A stretch of DNA of 64,000 nt, from contig NC_044013.1 in NCBI RefSeq assembly GCF_900496995.4, forward strand, positions 43,041,554 to 43,105,553. Direction: 5' to 3'. A model generated the notes under the pieces. It saw only the letters and a program-made list of their open reading frames with translations. It was not told the origin of the DNA and did not search any database. Made by a program: the position numbers and the translations under genes. The DNA comes from Aquila chrysaetos chrysaetos. Taxonomy: Eukaryota; Chordata; Aves; Accipitriformes; Accipitridae. Of this stretch, positions 43,769-57,361 are shown piece by piece (positions within the stretch are counted from its first letter, which is position 1; the number at the start of each line of letters is the position of its first letter).

Positions 43769-46700
43769 GTAAGGGGGGGCCAGCGAGTGCAGGGCTGGGG
43801 GCCGTGGGGAGCACTGGCATGTTCCCTGCCAGTGCTGCCGGCAGCCTAGTCTGTCATGAGCCCTCATAGTTTTGACATGGGTCTCCTGAGCCTCAGCCTG
43901 TCTCTGGAGCTCTGTGAATACCCGAGCATCTTGGGTTTCACTTTAAAGTAAGGTTCCAGATGCAGGGGTTGCAGCTGGGAGCTGCAAGCATCGCGTAAGC
44001 ACCCCTCTGGTTTAAAGCAGTGGAAAGGACAAATTACTGACTGCTTCCCCAAACTTTTATTTTTAAAACCCCCATGCTTCTGGTCAAGCACACAATCTTT
44101 TGAGGACCTGCTTCATGCATGTAGCTCACTTGAGATTTACTTAAAAAATAAATTGGGAGCCAGGGGCTGTGTATCTCCCAACCGTAAGTGGTCTCTTGAA
44201 AATATTTGTTCTGATACCCCGATTTCATTAGCTGCTTAAACTCTCCCCTTCACAGCTCGTTGAGAACATGTCTTGGAGCCACATCCTGGGCATGTGCCAT
44301 GACTCTCCCTGCTGATGCATATGCATTGCTGTCGGTTCAGATCCCAGTGTTTGGTGATAAAACGCCATTAACATAAAAGCCTTGCAGGCCTCAAGACACA
44401 TATAGCGCAGTGTCTGTTTTCCTGCCTGTTAAGAGCACTGAAACACCCCGAGTCCCTGTGTGGCTATGCGGCTAAAAGCTTTTCCCTCTTCATTTCAGCA
44501 GTAGTTTTGCTCTGAGAGCCCTTAAAGCCCTGAAGTATTTATCTCCCCAGAATCGCATGTACCAGAATAACAGCGGGAGGGAGGGGGTGCCTGAAATGCA
44601 CAGCTCGCTGTGGGGAGCAGGGGCTGGAAGGGCTGTGGGTGCTCTTGGAGGTCCCCGCAGGGTGGGGGGTCTCTGGGGGTGGATGGTGCTGCAGAGCCCC
44701 TGGGCTGGGTGGGGAGCGCCCTGCCCCGCTCGTGGGGAGCACGAGGGGAGGTGAGATCCATGCTGGGAAGAGATTTCTAGGAGCAGGAGGGAGGTGCCCC
44801 CCGCTTTCCTTGGTGGGAGCCACAGTGTGCACGTGTGCCGCAGCCGGCTGCTTCCTGAGACGGCGATTCCTCCACCTGCTGCTGGGGAGGCCTTCCAAAA
44901 AGTGAAATTACCATGCTGGTTATTGATTTTAACTGACTTTTGCAAATCACTGTCAGAGGCTGTGTTAATCTCACCCCTGATGCACATATATCATGCAGCA
45001 TGTGGAACTTAAATGCATGCAGTGTCATTTATAATTAATGTTAAGTTCCATTGGGGTTAACTCCACTGGATTAATTTGATTTCCCAGTGGGCTGGGAAGT
45101 TACCTGGAGAAGTCTGGTAGAGTGTGTGGGACATCAGTGGCCAGTTATGAATGGTGCCTGCATCGCTCTTAAGCGGATAAAATCTTTACTCAGATTGCAG
45201 CTGGGACTGTTGCCTAGAGCAGCCCAAGTGCGAACTCCAGCTCAGCAAGTCGCGGGTTTGCCTAACTCTGACTCTACAAGCAGACAGGAGAGCAGCCCGC
45301 GTGGGCAGTGCCTGCAGCCAGGGAGCAGGGCTGCTGGCCCCGCTCGGGGCACAAAGCTGTCGTGGCCTGTGCCATGCCGTTTGCTTCAGGAGCTGCTCCG
45401 TGGGACAGGGGTGAGGAGGAAGCCCCAGCTGGGGATGTGTTATCATCTTTAAGCCCCTCGTTTGGTACTGGCAGTGGCAAGGTGTCCTGCAGCCTCCCGG
45501 CCCTGGCGTGTCCCTGCTGGCAAGCAAGGGACAGGGCACGGAGAGCGGGCAGCCGTGCCCACCTCCCAGTGCTGACGCTTGTCTCAGCCATGGCACAAGC
45601 TGACGCTTGTCTCAGTTGCTGCAGAGGCTTTGGCTAGGGGACATTTTAGTGCCTCAGGTGGCATGCTGACACTGAGATGCTCTGTGGCATTTCAGTCTGT
45701 CACGTTATTTATGTGTCACGTTAATCAGATCACTGTCTCTCTTTTGCACTTACCGCTTCTTCTTTGTGTAATGGTAGTGACACAGCTGAGCAAGAGGATG
45801 GCTGATCTGCTGGAGGGGTTAATGTAACAGGTGTATTTTATTATGTTTATTATTTGTACACATTAATGTGCTCATTGGTCCCACTTGAGCAGCACTTTGT
45901 AGGAGGACAAGAACATGGGTCCCATTTCCTATGGCTCTTCCCGCAGCCGGGTTGGTTTTGCCCTGGTCCCACACACACAGTGTTGTGTTTGGAAGCAGCA
46001 GGCACGCTGCTGCTGGCAGAGCTGCTTTTCCTGGGATGGGCCTCTCCTTCAGCACGGGAAGGCTTTTGGTAGCTGGGCCCAGCTGCCTGCTGCCAGGGAA
46101 CAGTGCCGTGTCTGTGGCTGTTTGGTTTGCAACACAGAGCGGACCTGGGTGTGAGAGACCGTGATGGATTTAGAGTTGGGTGGCTGTCGGTCACCTAGTG
46201 CGAGCGCTGGCCTGGTCGACCCGTGTGTGCTGCTGGCACGCTCTGGCAGGGACCGGGCAGCGCAGAGGCAGGAGGCCGGGGAGCAGCGTGGGGTGCAGCG
46301 GGCTGCCCGGCTCAGCCCTGGGCGCCTTCGGTAGCTGAAGTCACCTACGTCGATGCTGAGTGATGTTAAACGGGTTTCAGGGCTGCCAAAAAAGGGAGTT
46401 GCGTTGGTTTCACTGAATCTCTTCAGGAACCAGTGGGACCAAAGTGATGCAGCTTGTGACGACTGGGCTGAGCTCTGCGGTGCAGGCTCATTCTTTGGGC
46501 TCTGCTGGGTGACAGCAATGTGGGGCTGGGGTAGAAGCCCTGTGAGCTAGGAAGGATGGGCCCGTTGGTGGGAATGGGAATCTTGCCTTTCCTTTCAGTG
46601 GGTCCAGAGTTTGGTTCTGCAAGCTCTTCTTCTGCCTGGTCCAGCCTGTGTCTGTCTTTAATTCAGCTGTAATAGATGAAGGGGCTCACATGCAAGACTA

Positions 46701-46919
46701 AAGCCTGCTTTCAAAGCTGAATCCAAAGGGGTTTGCACCATTTTCTAATTGTTTGTTCACAAAACAGCCCTTTCACTCCAAAAAGCCCCAGGCAAGTTTA
46801 ATGGGCAGGATCTTCAGCTTTCGCTGGCAGGTGCTGCTCCAGTGATGCTACCGAACTCCCCTGGGTGAATAACCCTTGCCCAGGAGCCCACCGCGCCTGG
46901 AACCCCGTATTCTTTCCTA

Positions 46920-47345
46920 TCTCCCCCGCACCCCCCCCCCCCCCCCCCCGGGGGACCCAGTCCCAGTTTCCAGCTTGCTGACACGCTTTGCCTGAGCAGC
47001 TCTCCTTCCTCTCCCTCTACACGGGTGAAGCGTAGGGGTGTCTGCGGGCAGGGCTGGGGGAGGCGGCTCTGCCCCGGCAGCCCCCCCCCAGCCCCCGGCT
47101 CGGTGCTGGCGGCAGCAGGGCTGCCAGCGCAGACCCCCCCCCCCCTTCCCTTCCAAGCCGCCGGGGGGGGGGGCCCGCGGGTGCGCAGCGCCGGGCGCGC
47201 ATTCCGCGGAGCCCGGGGGTGCGGTAGCTGCGGCTGCGGGGCTGGGAGACCGCGCTGCTCCGCGCCCCCCCCTCACACCCCCCCTCCCCGCGCCGGGGCT
47301 TGCAGCGGCCACGGCTTTTGCAGAGAGAAGAGCGAGGAAATCAAG
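46920..47345 (+). promoter_or_regulatory. CpG island with candidate noncoding RAP1GAP2 first exon
   Basis: CpG-dense DNA ends in a strong donor (ATCAAG|GTAAGA, exon end 47345). No ATG opens a frame into the donor. If used, the transcript would splice to 61331 as a 5' UTR and translation could begin at the Met in IDKTM. This is inferred from composition and donor strength only. Confidence 0.35.
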
Positions 47346-50300
47346 GTAAGATGCTGCCGAGTGTCGCTAACCCCCAGCTGCGGTCGCAGTCTGCAGATAG
47401 CGGTGTCTCAGTAGCGTGCGGGGACTGGAATATACATGGGCAGAGTAAGCCTTTACCGGAAAAGATTTTAGTCTGTATTTGTCCTTGTTTTCACCCTGGA
47501 TGGGCTCGTCTGAATGCGAACGTGAGGCAGAGCCGGGAGATCTATTGTTGAAACGCTTGACAGTTCTCGGCTTCTCCGTTCGCGTTTAAATACGCGGTGA
47601 CTACTTCGGGCGTGTAGGCTTTGTGCGTCGGGGGCTGGGGGACAGGGAGGGTGGGATCCGTGTGCCCGCCGTGCCGATGGCCAACGCTCGTGTTAAATAG
47701 GGAAAATTCAGAGGAGGCAACTTCAGGAGGTCTTCTCGGTGCTCTGCTCCGATGTCTTTGGGGGTGCGCGGCGTAGGCGCTCGCTCCGAGCAGGGCTGCC
47801 AGGGCTTGCGGTCCTGCCTTTGCAGGGCACCTCTTTGCTGAGGAGCCCCGTTTTTTTTTTTTTTTTCTTTTTTTTTGGGCTTTGACAGAAACAGGGCACA
47901 GAAAGAGGTTGTTCCGAGTGCCCTGTTTGCAGGGGTGACCCTCCTTCCCCCTGTCTTTGAGCGAGATTGCAGCTTATCTCCACCTGAGAAGCAGTGTAAT
48001 GTCTGCTCGCAAGGCAGAGCAGAGAGCATCTCTGCGGGCAGAGCTCCCGTGTAACCCGGTGTGCGAGCTCCGCGGAGCTGGTAAGGGCTGCGTGAGCATG
48101 GAGCCTGCATCCCTGGCGTATGCAGGACGTGAGATGGATCCTGCTAGGTACTGCCTTGTTTCCTTATCTTCTGCGCACTCCAGGCTCCTCTGTTTTATTT
48201 AAGGCTGCTTGTTGGTTTAGTAGCACAAGGGACATAATATCTGTCCACACGGCAAGATTTATTGAGGGTTGGAAACATGCCAAGGAGTCTAAATTCAGAT
48301 TCAACAAGAAGCGTGATTCCAGCCAGCAGGCTCGCTCTCTGTACACACCAGCTTTAACAGATATTTTGTTCTCCCCCTGCTGCTGCTTCCTCCCAAAGGG
48401 CAGCTCACGATAACCATAGCAGCAAAACTGCCTTTTTGCTTTGCTTATGTTTGTTTTATCATCCTTCCTTCCTCTTCAGCCCTAAGCGTATCCGTATGGT
48501 AACAGGGTCCTGGGGGCTGCTCGGAGAGTCCCTCTGCTGCTGTTGCCTGTCGTGTACCTGAAGTCAGATGCTCTGGTTGTCCTTAGCAGCTGCTGTGGAA
48601 ACAGGAACAGGACTTCAACAGCAACAGTAGGAAGAGACATGTTTTCCAGGAGCTAAAAACAGCTCATTCTCCCCAGACCTCTTTCCAACTTCGTGGGGGT
48701 AGATGAATCCCTGCTTAGAGTTAACATCTGCCTTCAAGTTGGATGCCAAACCAGAAAGAGCTGTTTCTTGATTTTGATTTGAATCTAGCCCAGCTCTTTC
48801 AAAAACCACCCAAACCGGTGGAAAAATACAGGTGATATTGGCAAGATGTAGCAGGGTTTTGAAAAGCTTGAGTCGAAATCCTGCATGTCTTGTTTGCAAT
48901 GTTTAGATGGAACCATGTACAAGTTTGGCCTTGAATCTGAGCCCTGACTGCTGCCTAAATCTAATCCTGTGCCAGCACATCTTGGCTTCAGGCAGTCGCT
49001 GCTTAACCATATGCTGTTGGAGGGCTGGGGAGCAGGGCAGCGTGTGGGCTGTGAGGAGAAGCCCCTGTGAGAGGAGGGTGCGAGGGCATGTGCTGGTTCA
49101 CCGAGCCCAGCTCCCTGCTGCTGCAGGCATCATCTCGTGTAATGTCTTCATAAACATACTGACCATCAGTTAGGGTTTGTTGTTTTTTTTTTTTCCCCCC
49201 CCTTCTGTTATTAGGAAACTCTTCCAGAGACTGTTTGTATTAAAGATTAGAAATCTCCTAATTTCCAGCCAAAGCATGTTCAGGTCTATCTCATACCCAT
49301 GCTTTCTTCCCACCCCCATGTTTTGCCAGCCCTGGTTTTTAGTTTAAACAGTTGTTTTTTCTGTCTCGCCACAATTTCTTCATAGGCTGCAGTTGCATCC
49401 CTTCCCCATGTTTGTGGTGTGATCTGGGCCAAATGCTCTCTTTCCTGGCTGCGTGCCAGCACCAGCCTGCCAGCAGGAACAGGGTTTTGTCGGTTTTTGC
49501 CCTAACGCATCTTCCCTCCACCGGCCCGTGCAGTTCCCTGGGCGAACAGGCGACGAGCTCCTGCTCCTCTGAGCAGCGGTAGCCTGGGACCAGGGGACCG
49601 CAGTGTGGGATGCACAGTGGATGTGCAGGTAGCCATGGTGACGGTGCCCAGGGACCTGGTGCTGGGCATGGCCAGCTGCCTTGCCTGCCTGCTCGCCTGC
49701 CTGCCCATCTGCCTGCAGCAGGGTTGCCCCTGGGCACGGGAGGGGGCACGCTGGGGGCAGCGGTGCCTGCCCTGCCTGGGGTTGGGCTGTCTCTGGAGCA
49801 TCCTCAGCAAGGCAAGGCACGCCACGTGTGTGTCACAGCAGGCACAGAGAAACCTTTGTGCCTGGTGCTCGGAGGAGGCACGGTGTTGTGTGGACACGGG
49901 TGTCTGCCGCTCCTCTGAAGTATCCTCTCTCAGGCTCAACTTGCACGGGAAGGGATGTGGTTGGAAGAGGTAGGGAAGAGACACAGAAAATCTTCCCAAA
50001 GAGGGAGCCTCTCTAGGGAATTTCATCCCCTCACTAACAAGACATAGCGCTAAAATGGGTGGACCTGAGAAAACAAGCAACTCTGTATGTTAAATTCATA
50101 GTGGGCTGAAAGAACTTAATGAGCCTGGAAGTCTGTGCGATGACTTTCTGTGCATAGCGTTGTGATCAGACAAGATCTGTGTCCCTCTGCAGTAAAGAGC
50201 TGGGTCGTGTGATGCTGGGAGAAACTAGTTGCTAACGTGTGTCAGGCTGGGTACCCGGAGAGCATATGCGTGTCCAAAATGTGAATGCTGGGGACGTTCT

Positions 50301-52734
50301 CGGTGCTGCAGGGTGCTCAGCAAACCCAATTACCCCCAGGAGGCCTGAAGGCAGCAGCCGGGGACCCGGAGGATCGTGTCCAACTCTCCCGACCCCATGC
50401 ACAGCGTGAGCTTCAGAGGGATGGGGAGTCGCCTGCTCTGCATGGCAGGAGAGCGGGGTTTGCTCCTGAACATACAGCCTGGACTGGGCTTTTCTCGCCT
50501 CCCCTCTGCACTGCCTGGAACCAATGAGATCAATACTGCAAAGAAAAGACAAGTTAGCATTGATGGACTTCAGACCCAGAAACAGTTAAATGCATTGATT
50601 CCTGCTGATGTTACCGTCCTGAACCAACCCAGGCTTTGCAGAGTTTGGCCTTGTTTTCCTCCATAGTGGTCCCGCAGAAGTGTTTGCATTCCTGCTGCCC
50701 TGCCAGGCTGAGCACAGCCCTTGCTGGCTCGTCCCAGAGCCCTGCTCCCACCCGTCGCCAACGTTCGCTGGGATGTGTGTGATGGGGGGCTCGAGGACAG
50801 CCCTTTCTGTGGTCCCCAACTTGGCTGATCAGAGTTTGCCTGTTCCTGCTGGTCATTGAGCTGCCTCGTTTAAGGAATGGATCCGGCCTCCCTGGTGCCT
50901 GGCTGCAGGCACTGTGTGATTTGGAGATCATTTTACGGTGAGCAGCGGTGCTACCCCGTTCCTGCTGCCCAAAGGTGTTTGGGTGTCCTAGTATGCGTGG
51001 TGTGGGGATGCCTCCAGAGCCGTGTGGGGAGGAACCGCTCCTCTCCCCTGCAACAGCCGGTGGGTTTACCCTGCCGGGGTGGTGGGTTCCCCAGCTCCGA
51101 AGTGTGTGGGATGGGAGCCCCCCCCCCGTGCTGGGCTCAGTCCGTTGCTGCAGCCAGTGGGTTCCTCCACCTCTCTTGGTGACCTTGGAGCGGATCTGGC
51201 ACAGCCTGGGGCTGTCTGTGCCTGCCCTGGGGGCTCGGTAAGGTGAAAGGCTGCAGTGCTGGCCATGCCATTGCCAGTGCCTTCGTCTCATGCCAGCTCC
51301 TCCCTTTCACGGTGTGCAAAGAGCCGGCCGGAGAGTGCGGGAGAGCTGCTTGAGGGGGCGGAGAGGAGATGGGGGTGCTCTGGGCTGGATGTGGCCCCGT
51401 GCAGCTGAGTCATCCGACCTTTCTGTCTCTCCGACATCCCCCATGCAGCTCGGGGCAGCAGTGCAAGAGCTCATTAGAAACCTGAAAGCTGCAGCTGAGC
51501 CAGGGGCTCTGGCCCTGGGGGCTGCGGGGGGCATGGGCGCCTGGCCACCACTTGGGGTAGGGGGTGCTCAGCCAGTGCCTGTTGCTGTTGATTTCCTGGG
51601 GTCCCCTCCTCTGTGCTGTGGTCCCCAAGGTGTAGCCGGGTGCCCACCAGGCCACTGGGAATGCTCGTGGTGCAGTGCCTGGCTGTGGGGTCTGGGCTGG
51701 GTACACGTACCCCTGTCACCGCTGCCTGAGAAGTGAGATGTCACGGGTTGAGTGGTGGCTGCCGCCAAGATCTGGTTTTTAGCCGTTTTCGTAGAACTGA
51801 GCAGGAGGGACCAGATTGCTTTGGACGTAGGGATGAGTCCATGAGCTGTTAGCGGTGGCAAATGGCCTCAAGAACGTGGAAGGGGCTGGAGCATGGTCTG
51901 CAGCGTGGGCTGGGCGTAACCTTGGTCTCTGGAAGGAAGAGACTCTCGGGCCTTATCCAGCACTGAATCTGCCCCAACACATACATGCTGTGGGTGGAAA
52001 ATGAGCTCCCCGGAGCCCTGACCCCAGCGTTCGCCCTCACCGTTGCCGTGTTTCTGATGTCCCTGGGTGGGCTCTGGACCCTGGCAGGGGCAGGAGCCGG
52101 CCCGCCTCTCCCAGCTCCCCGCTGTCCCTTGCCCCCACCTCACTCTCCACCAGCTCACAGCTGATGCTGAGCAGAGCATGCGGGACGGGGTGAGCACAGC
52201 AGCGGGGCTTTCCGTGCGCTGGGCTCCGTGGTGTCTAACCCAGCCTCCCCCCAGCATCCCCAGAGCGGGGACCACAGCCACGGGTGCTGGGGCTCCCATG
52301 GAAACCCTGGTGCTTGCATGAACCAGAGCTGTTGGCTGCAGGGTCGCTGCTGCTGCTGGCTCCTTCCAGGGGACGAGGTGGATGTGTACTTGCAGTGGAT
52401 GTGTACTTGCACTGGGGGCTCGCTGGGCCGCAGCGCATCGCCTCTCCTGTGCCGCTGGTGCATGGGCCAGCGAACCTTGTCATCAGCCTGATAAAACCTT
52501 GGCGCCCAGGACGGAGGCACAGTCTGCCTGTCTCCCCAGGCACTTTCAGCACACTTTTTCTTCCTGTTTTCTGTTCCTCAGGCTAGGAGCATCTGGAGCA
52601 GGACTGCCTTTCTTAAGGAGGCTGCTAATAATTTACATGCTGAACTTTCTTTTTCTGGCCAGCTGAGCATTTTGCTGGGCATTAGCTCTTCGTTTCTGCG
52701 TGGGTGTGTTTGCAATTTTTGCTCTATTCTGCAG

Positions 52735-52930
52735 GCTGATCCTCCCAGTTAAACCTCAGATGTATCGAGCCCTCCCTAATGAGTTTAAGCAGCAGGCAGT
52801 AGATAAGCAGGCTGTGCGGCTCAGCAACCCAGGCTGCGGTCTGTCCCTAAAGAGCAAAGCGGCAGTTCGGGCCGTTGGAAGGAGGCAGTCATGGAGTCGC
52901 CTGCAATGAGCAGCCCTGAGACTGACGGAG
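52735..52930 (+). other. Isolated exon-like segment in RAP1GAP2 intron
   Basis: A good acceptor (TTGCTCTATTCTGCAG) and a fair donor (GGAG|GTACAG) bound 196 nt with an ATG at 52891. Its phase at the donor (1) does not suit RAP1GAP2 exon 3 (needs 2). It could be a lncRNA or UTR exon or a chance pair. Confidence 0.2.
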
Positions 52931-55900
52931 GTACAGTACGGTCTCTGGAAGCTCTCCTCGGCTTTACTGTCCTTTGGCTGAAGCTCACCTCTTGGGTGAC
53001 AAACAGCGTTCCCCCTCCTCGGTGCAGTGGCTGGGGCTGAGGGAGCACGGCAGGAGCAGCTTAGTGCTGCGGACCTGTTGGCTGTTGAGCACTAAATAGC
53101 CACCTTTGAGTGGTGGCTCACTCAATAATAGCAAGCTGGGTTTTGTGGGAAGCTGCTGTTTAAGGCAGTGAGTTCCTCACTTCATTTCACTTCAGCAGCA
53201 CCATAAAGGGGAGAAAATACTGTTAAAAATATTCCATGCACTGAGTCAGAATTAATTCGGACACTGTTTTCCTTTGCTTTGTACGTCGAGGCTGATGATA
53301 TGCACAGTGTGTTCTTCCTGCCAGGACAAAATCTAATATTTCTGGGTGCCCACAACCTTCCTTAGAATCATAATAGAAAGATGAATACCCTCAGTGCGCC
53401 GCATGCAATATTAAAGCACTAATGATGCAATCAGTCTCTCTTAGCCCCAGTAACAAAGGAAAGAATTACGCTGCCCTTCCTGGCCATAATTGTGCTCGGT
53501 GGTGTGGGCTCTGACTGCCAAGGAGATGGCTGGGTACCCGTGCTGGCCCCCTCCTCTGCCCGTGCCTGCTGCTCGTCCCTCGGCAGGGGTAGCACCATCC
53601 GTGCCGCGGGCTCGCGCGGGCAGAGGGTCAGTCCCACGCTGCCGCCCGCGCCGAAGCCCCTCACGAGCGGTTCACCTTTCTACACCTACCCAAATCGCAC
53701 GGACCTTTAAACTCCCCGGTTTTGGCGGTCTCGCTGGCAGCCGCAGATGCGATGTCAGGGGTGGTTCGGGCCCCACGGTCCCCCATTAGGTGATGAGAGA
53801 GCTGAGTCGGGGCCGTGCAGAATTAGCCTGTGCTTCCTTTCATAAACAGAATCGCAGCCCAGCAGTTTGTGCTCATTAAGCTCTAGTGTCAGGCGGTTGT
53901 CAGCACGCTGCTGTCGGCGCAGCCTCGCGCTCCCTCCCCTTTCTCGCTCTTTTGTTGTGCCTGGTTGGGGGGTGCGATGGAGCCAGGCAAAACGGGGGCA
54001 CTTCTCCCCCATGCTGGTCCCCCCACGAGCTGCTCCGGGTGCTCCAGGCCCAGGGTTGTGTTCCAGGGAGTTGCAAGTGCCTGGTGCTGAAGGGGAGTTT
54101 GGTTTATTAATCAGCTGTTAACAATGGGGCTCGCTGCCCCAGCTGTGTGGCACCCCCTCCCCAGTGTTACTGGTGGGGCTGGGGCTGCTCACCGGAGTCG
54201 GGAATGCAGCCAGGGTGGGTCAGGGCAATGGGCTCCTGGTTCTGGCAGAGGCCTCTGGGAAATGCTAATTTTGTCTGGTGCAGATGGTACCAAGGAGGCA
54301 TCCTCCCCCAGGCCTTTGTTTCTTAATTTTGGCTGATCAGTTACGATTTGGCTGTGCCTGCTCTGAAAGGAGGAGGGTTTTTTTTCCTTTCGTTTTTGAG
54401 CCCAACTGTGTGAAATACCTTGGGGGGAAGAGGAGAAGCGATAAAATGTCACTGCAGTCAAACTATTTCTGGATGCGCTCCCGTGCGGGCGAGGTGACAC
54501 TGGGCAGGCGCTGATGTGATACCCTGGAGTCGAGGGAGGCTGGTGGCCTCTGGGAGTTGGAGTTGGGTCCTTGGTACATTTTTAACCTTTGCCTGGTTGA
54601 AGCGCTGTTTGTCACCTGTGTCTGTGGGGGCTGTGGGACGTGTGGGGATGGGGAGCAGGGAGAGCTCTGCTTCTGTCCCCACCAGCCACAGGCATCCCTG
54701 GGTGCTGGTCCTGCTGGTGCGGGGCGAGGTGGGCTTTGCACGGGGGCTGCCTCGCGCCTCTCCTGGGCAGCGGGAAACGGAGACAGCATCCCTGTGGCTG
54801 TATCGAGGTCCTGCCCTCCCGGGCTCCAAAATCCCGGGGGAGGTATGTGAATCACTCTTTGTGCTTTAGCAGAGCTGTCATGCCAATGAGGCGTAAGGAA
54901 GACCTGCCAGAGTAGTTTTGACCTACTGACTCCTGTTAAAGGGGAGCCTGGCCCTGCCTCGCTGCACGTCTCCCCGTCGCCCTCTCTGCTTCCATGTTGC
55001 CTCTGACGACAGCGAGTTCACGTGAGGACTGAAGTGGCAGAACAAGATGCAGTAATTGGTGCTTACAGTGCTGCAAGAGTAAATGTTTAAACGAAGAGCT
55101 GGCTGTTTTCCTGGGACTCTCCAAGTTGTTTCTGGTGCGATGCCAGCTATAGATTGATGCTTCCCATGGCTGCTGTCACTACCTGCCACCATACCTCTGT
55201 GTGCGGGGCTGCGCTGGAGCTGCAGCAGCTGGGTGGTGTTCTGATGCACTGCAGAGCTCGGCCATGCGGGGAGGCTTTTATTTTCAGGCATGTAAATCGT
55301 GAGCAGCTCAGTAGAGCTGGGCAGAAATCAACTGGTATGAGTGTAAGAAAGACGTGACCTGGGGGAAGATGAAGTGAGAGGATAACGTCACACTGCTGTT
55401 GATGCAGAGCTTTAACACGGAGCATGCACGCCAGAAACAAATGTGCTCCAAGCAAATGTCTGCTCCAAATATTTCATGGTACCTGAGTTATAGCTTTCAA
55501 GCCTGCAGCAGGTTTAGGATTTTTTTTTTTTTTAAATAATGTCCTTAAGAGCTCTAAAATGCAAAGGATTTCCATCATTTCATCGCTTTAAGGAGAGATG
55601 GCCGTGGGCAGAAAAGTAGGAGTTGGTTGAAATAGCTGGATTTCAATCCAAGCTTTTTCCCTGGAGTTGAGTGATTTCTCTCTCCAACTCCCTATCCCCC
55701 CCCCCCCCTTCTTTCACACATCAGACGGAATCCAAATGTCTCTCAATTTAAAGCTTTTGGGTGCTTGGATGAGAGTCTGACTCCTGCAAGTGCCAAGCGC
55801 TGGGCTAAGAGCTGCCTCAAGTCCCCCGGGAGCCGCGTGAGCCAGGCACTGCCCGGCGGTGCTGAGTCAAGGGGATGTTGTCTCTGCGCGCCAGCCGTTA

Positions 55901-57317
55901 TTGTAAATCACCAGGGTAGGAGGTGAGTGTTCAAGCAGCCGAACCAGTAGGACCTTGGCAGTCGGAGGCTTTCTGCTGGTCTTTAAACTGCCGGGACTTT
56001 GGGAAGTGAGCTTTGGGTTCCGGTGTCTCGCGCGCGGTGGATGATGCGCGGCCACGCAGCTCGTCCTCTCCTGGCCGTGGTGCGAGGCTCCGCTCTGGTG
56101 TCACCCGCACCGAGTCCCGCTGCGGCCCTGGGGCAGCGCAGCCCCCCCCCCACGCCGCAATTGCCGATGGGTGCTCGGGGTTCCCACCCTTCCTCCTGAC
56201 TTTGACCCACGGAGACTGAGCCCCTGTTGCAGCCCAGACATGAGTGGGTGCAGATGGGTGCTGGCGGCTGGTTTGGGGAAGCAGAGGGTGTGAGGCTGGG
56301 GTGTCCAGACCCCAGCACCGGGTTCACTTCCCCACGGGCTCTGCTGCACCCTGCGATGCCTGAAGGCTGATGCAGGGGACGATTGCCTGTTTTCTTGGGA
56401 CTTTATGATTGATGGGAGGTCATACCCAGCTAGAGGTCAGCATTTCCATTTAAATGGGGTTTCTGAAGCCTGGCTGTTAAAGGACCAGGGGGGGTCGGTG
56501 CTGGTCAGGCTGCAGACACGCGCTTCAGCGTTACGGAGCTGCCGAGGAGAGAAAACCCGGGTGCCGCAGCTGCGCGGGGGCCGGGTGGGAGATGCCTCGC
56601 CAGGCTCCGGGGCAGCCGGGGATCTGTTTGCCGTGAGAGATGAGGTGATGAGGTTTTTTCTTACTGAGGTTTAACGCTTTTAGCGAGATGTCCCGTGAAA
56701 TACACTGGAGCATCAGTTGGAGGATCCCCTACCAGGGAGCCAGCCCAGTGCAGCAAACGCAGCCCTGCCGTTCTGGGGACAGACAGGGGAAGAACCACCC
56801 TGTGAGGCAGACCTTGGTGTTGCCACCAGTGACCCTTTGCACTGGGCCCCGGTGGCAAGTGGGGTGGGGGCAGCCCCGTGGCACAATGCTTATGGGCGAT
56901 GCCGTGCCTGTGGCTCGGCCACGACACCCACCCTGCCTCCGCAGCGCTGCCCGCGGCCCCTGCCGTTAGGAGAAATACGATATTTGCATATTTGCAGCGT
57001 AAGGTTGTGAAAAGCCTGAGGCCACACACAAAAAAACCAAAACAAAACAAAAAACCCAACCCCACACCGAAAACCAAAAAGGAAATGACTTTTCTTCTGG
57101 TGCTTGTATGTGTGCACGTGTGCATGCGCTTCTGCGCTGACCAGGAGGCGCTGGGGTCCCCCCGCCCCGGCGCAGCGCCGTGCACGCCGTCAGGAAGCGC
57201 CCGCTGTGGTCGTCCTCCACGCGGCTGGCACACGGGTGCTGCTGGCCCCATCACCGCGTCGTCCCCCCCCTCCACCCCGCCGTGGCTGGAGCGCCCTGGC
57301 AGCACCGAGCCGGCACC

Positions 57318-57361
57318 ATGTTCCAGAGAAAACGCAGCGTCTCCTTCGGCGGCTACGGCTG
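57318..57361 (+). CDS. RAP1GAP2: RAP1GAP2 first coding exon (1b), canonical N-terminus
   Basis: RAP1GAP2 is a GTPase-activating protein for Rap1, studied in platelets and secretory cells. ATG at 57318 (A at -3) starts MFQRKRSVSFGGYG plus TG, matching human MFGRKRSVSFGGFGW with changes at residues 3 and 13. The RKRS(7)VS(9)F motif is kept. In human protein Ser9 is the 14-3-3 docking site and Ser7 is the PKA/PKG site that releases it. The donor is the weaker G|GTGGGT. Phase 2 joins 61331 to complete Trp15. The 57150-57317 leader is GC-rich, consistent with its own promoter. The catalytic RapGAP domain lies beyond the window. Confidence 0.9.

Larger units (their letters stand above)
43769..57317 (+). 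other. RAP1GAP2: RAP1GAP2 intron between exon 2a and exon 1b
   Basis: No RAP1GAP2 coding exon was recognised in this 13.5 kb. It holds a CpG island with a candidate noncoding exon (46920-47345), an isolated splice-site pair (52735-52930) and C19 at 46931-46949. AT-rich, possibly conserved patches lie at 44960-45080 and 53190-53450. A T-run sits near 55520 and an A-rich patch at 57025-57080. No transposon family was recognised. Confidence 0.55.
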
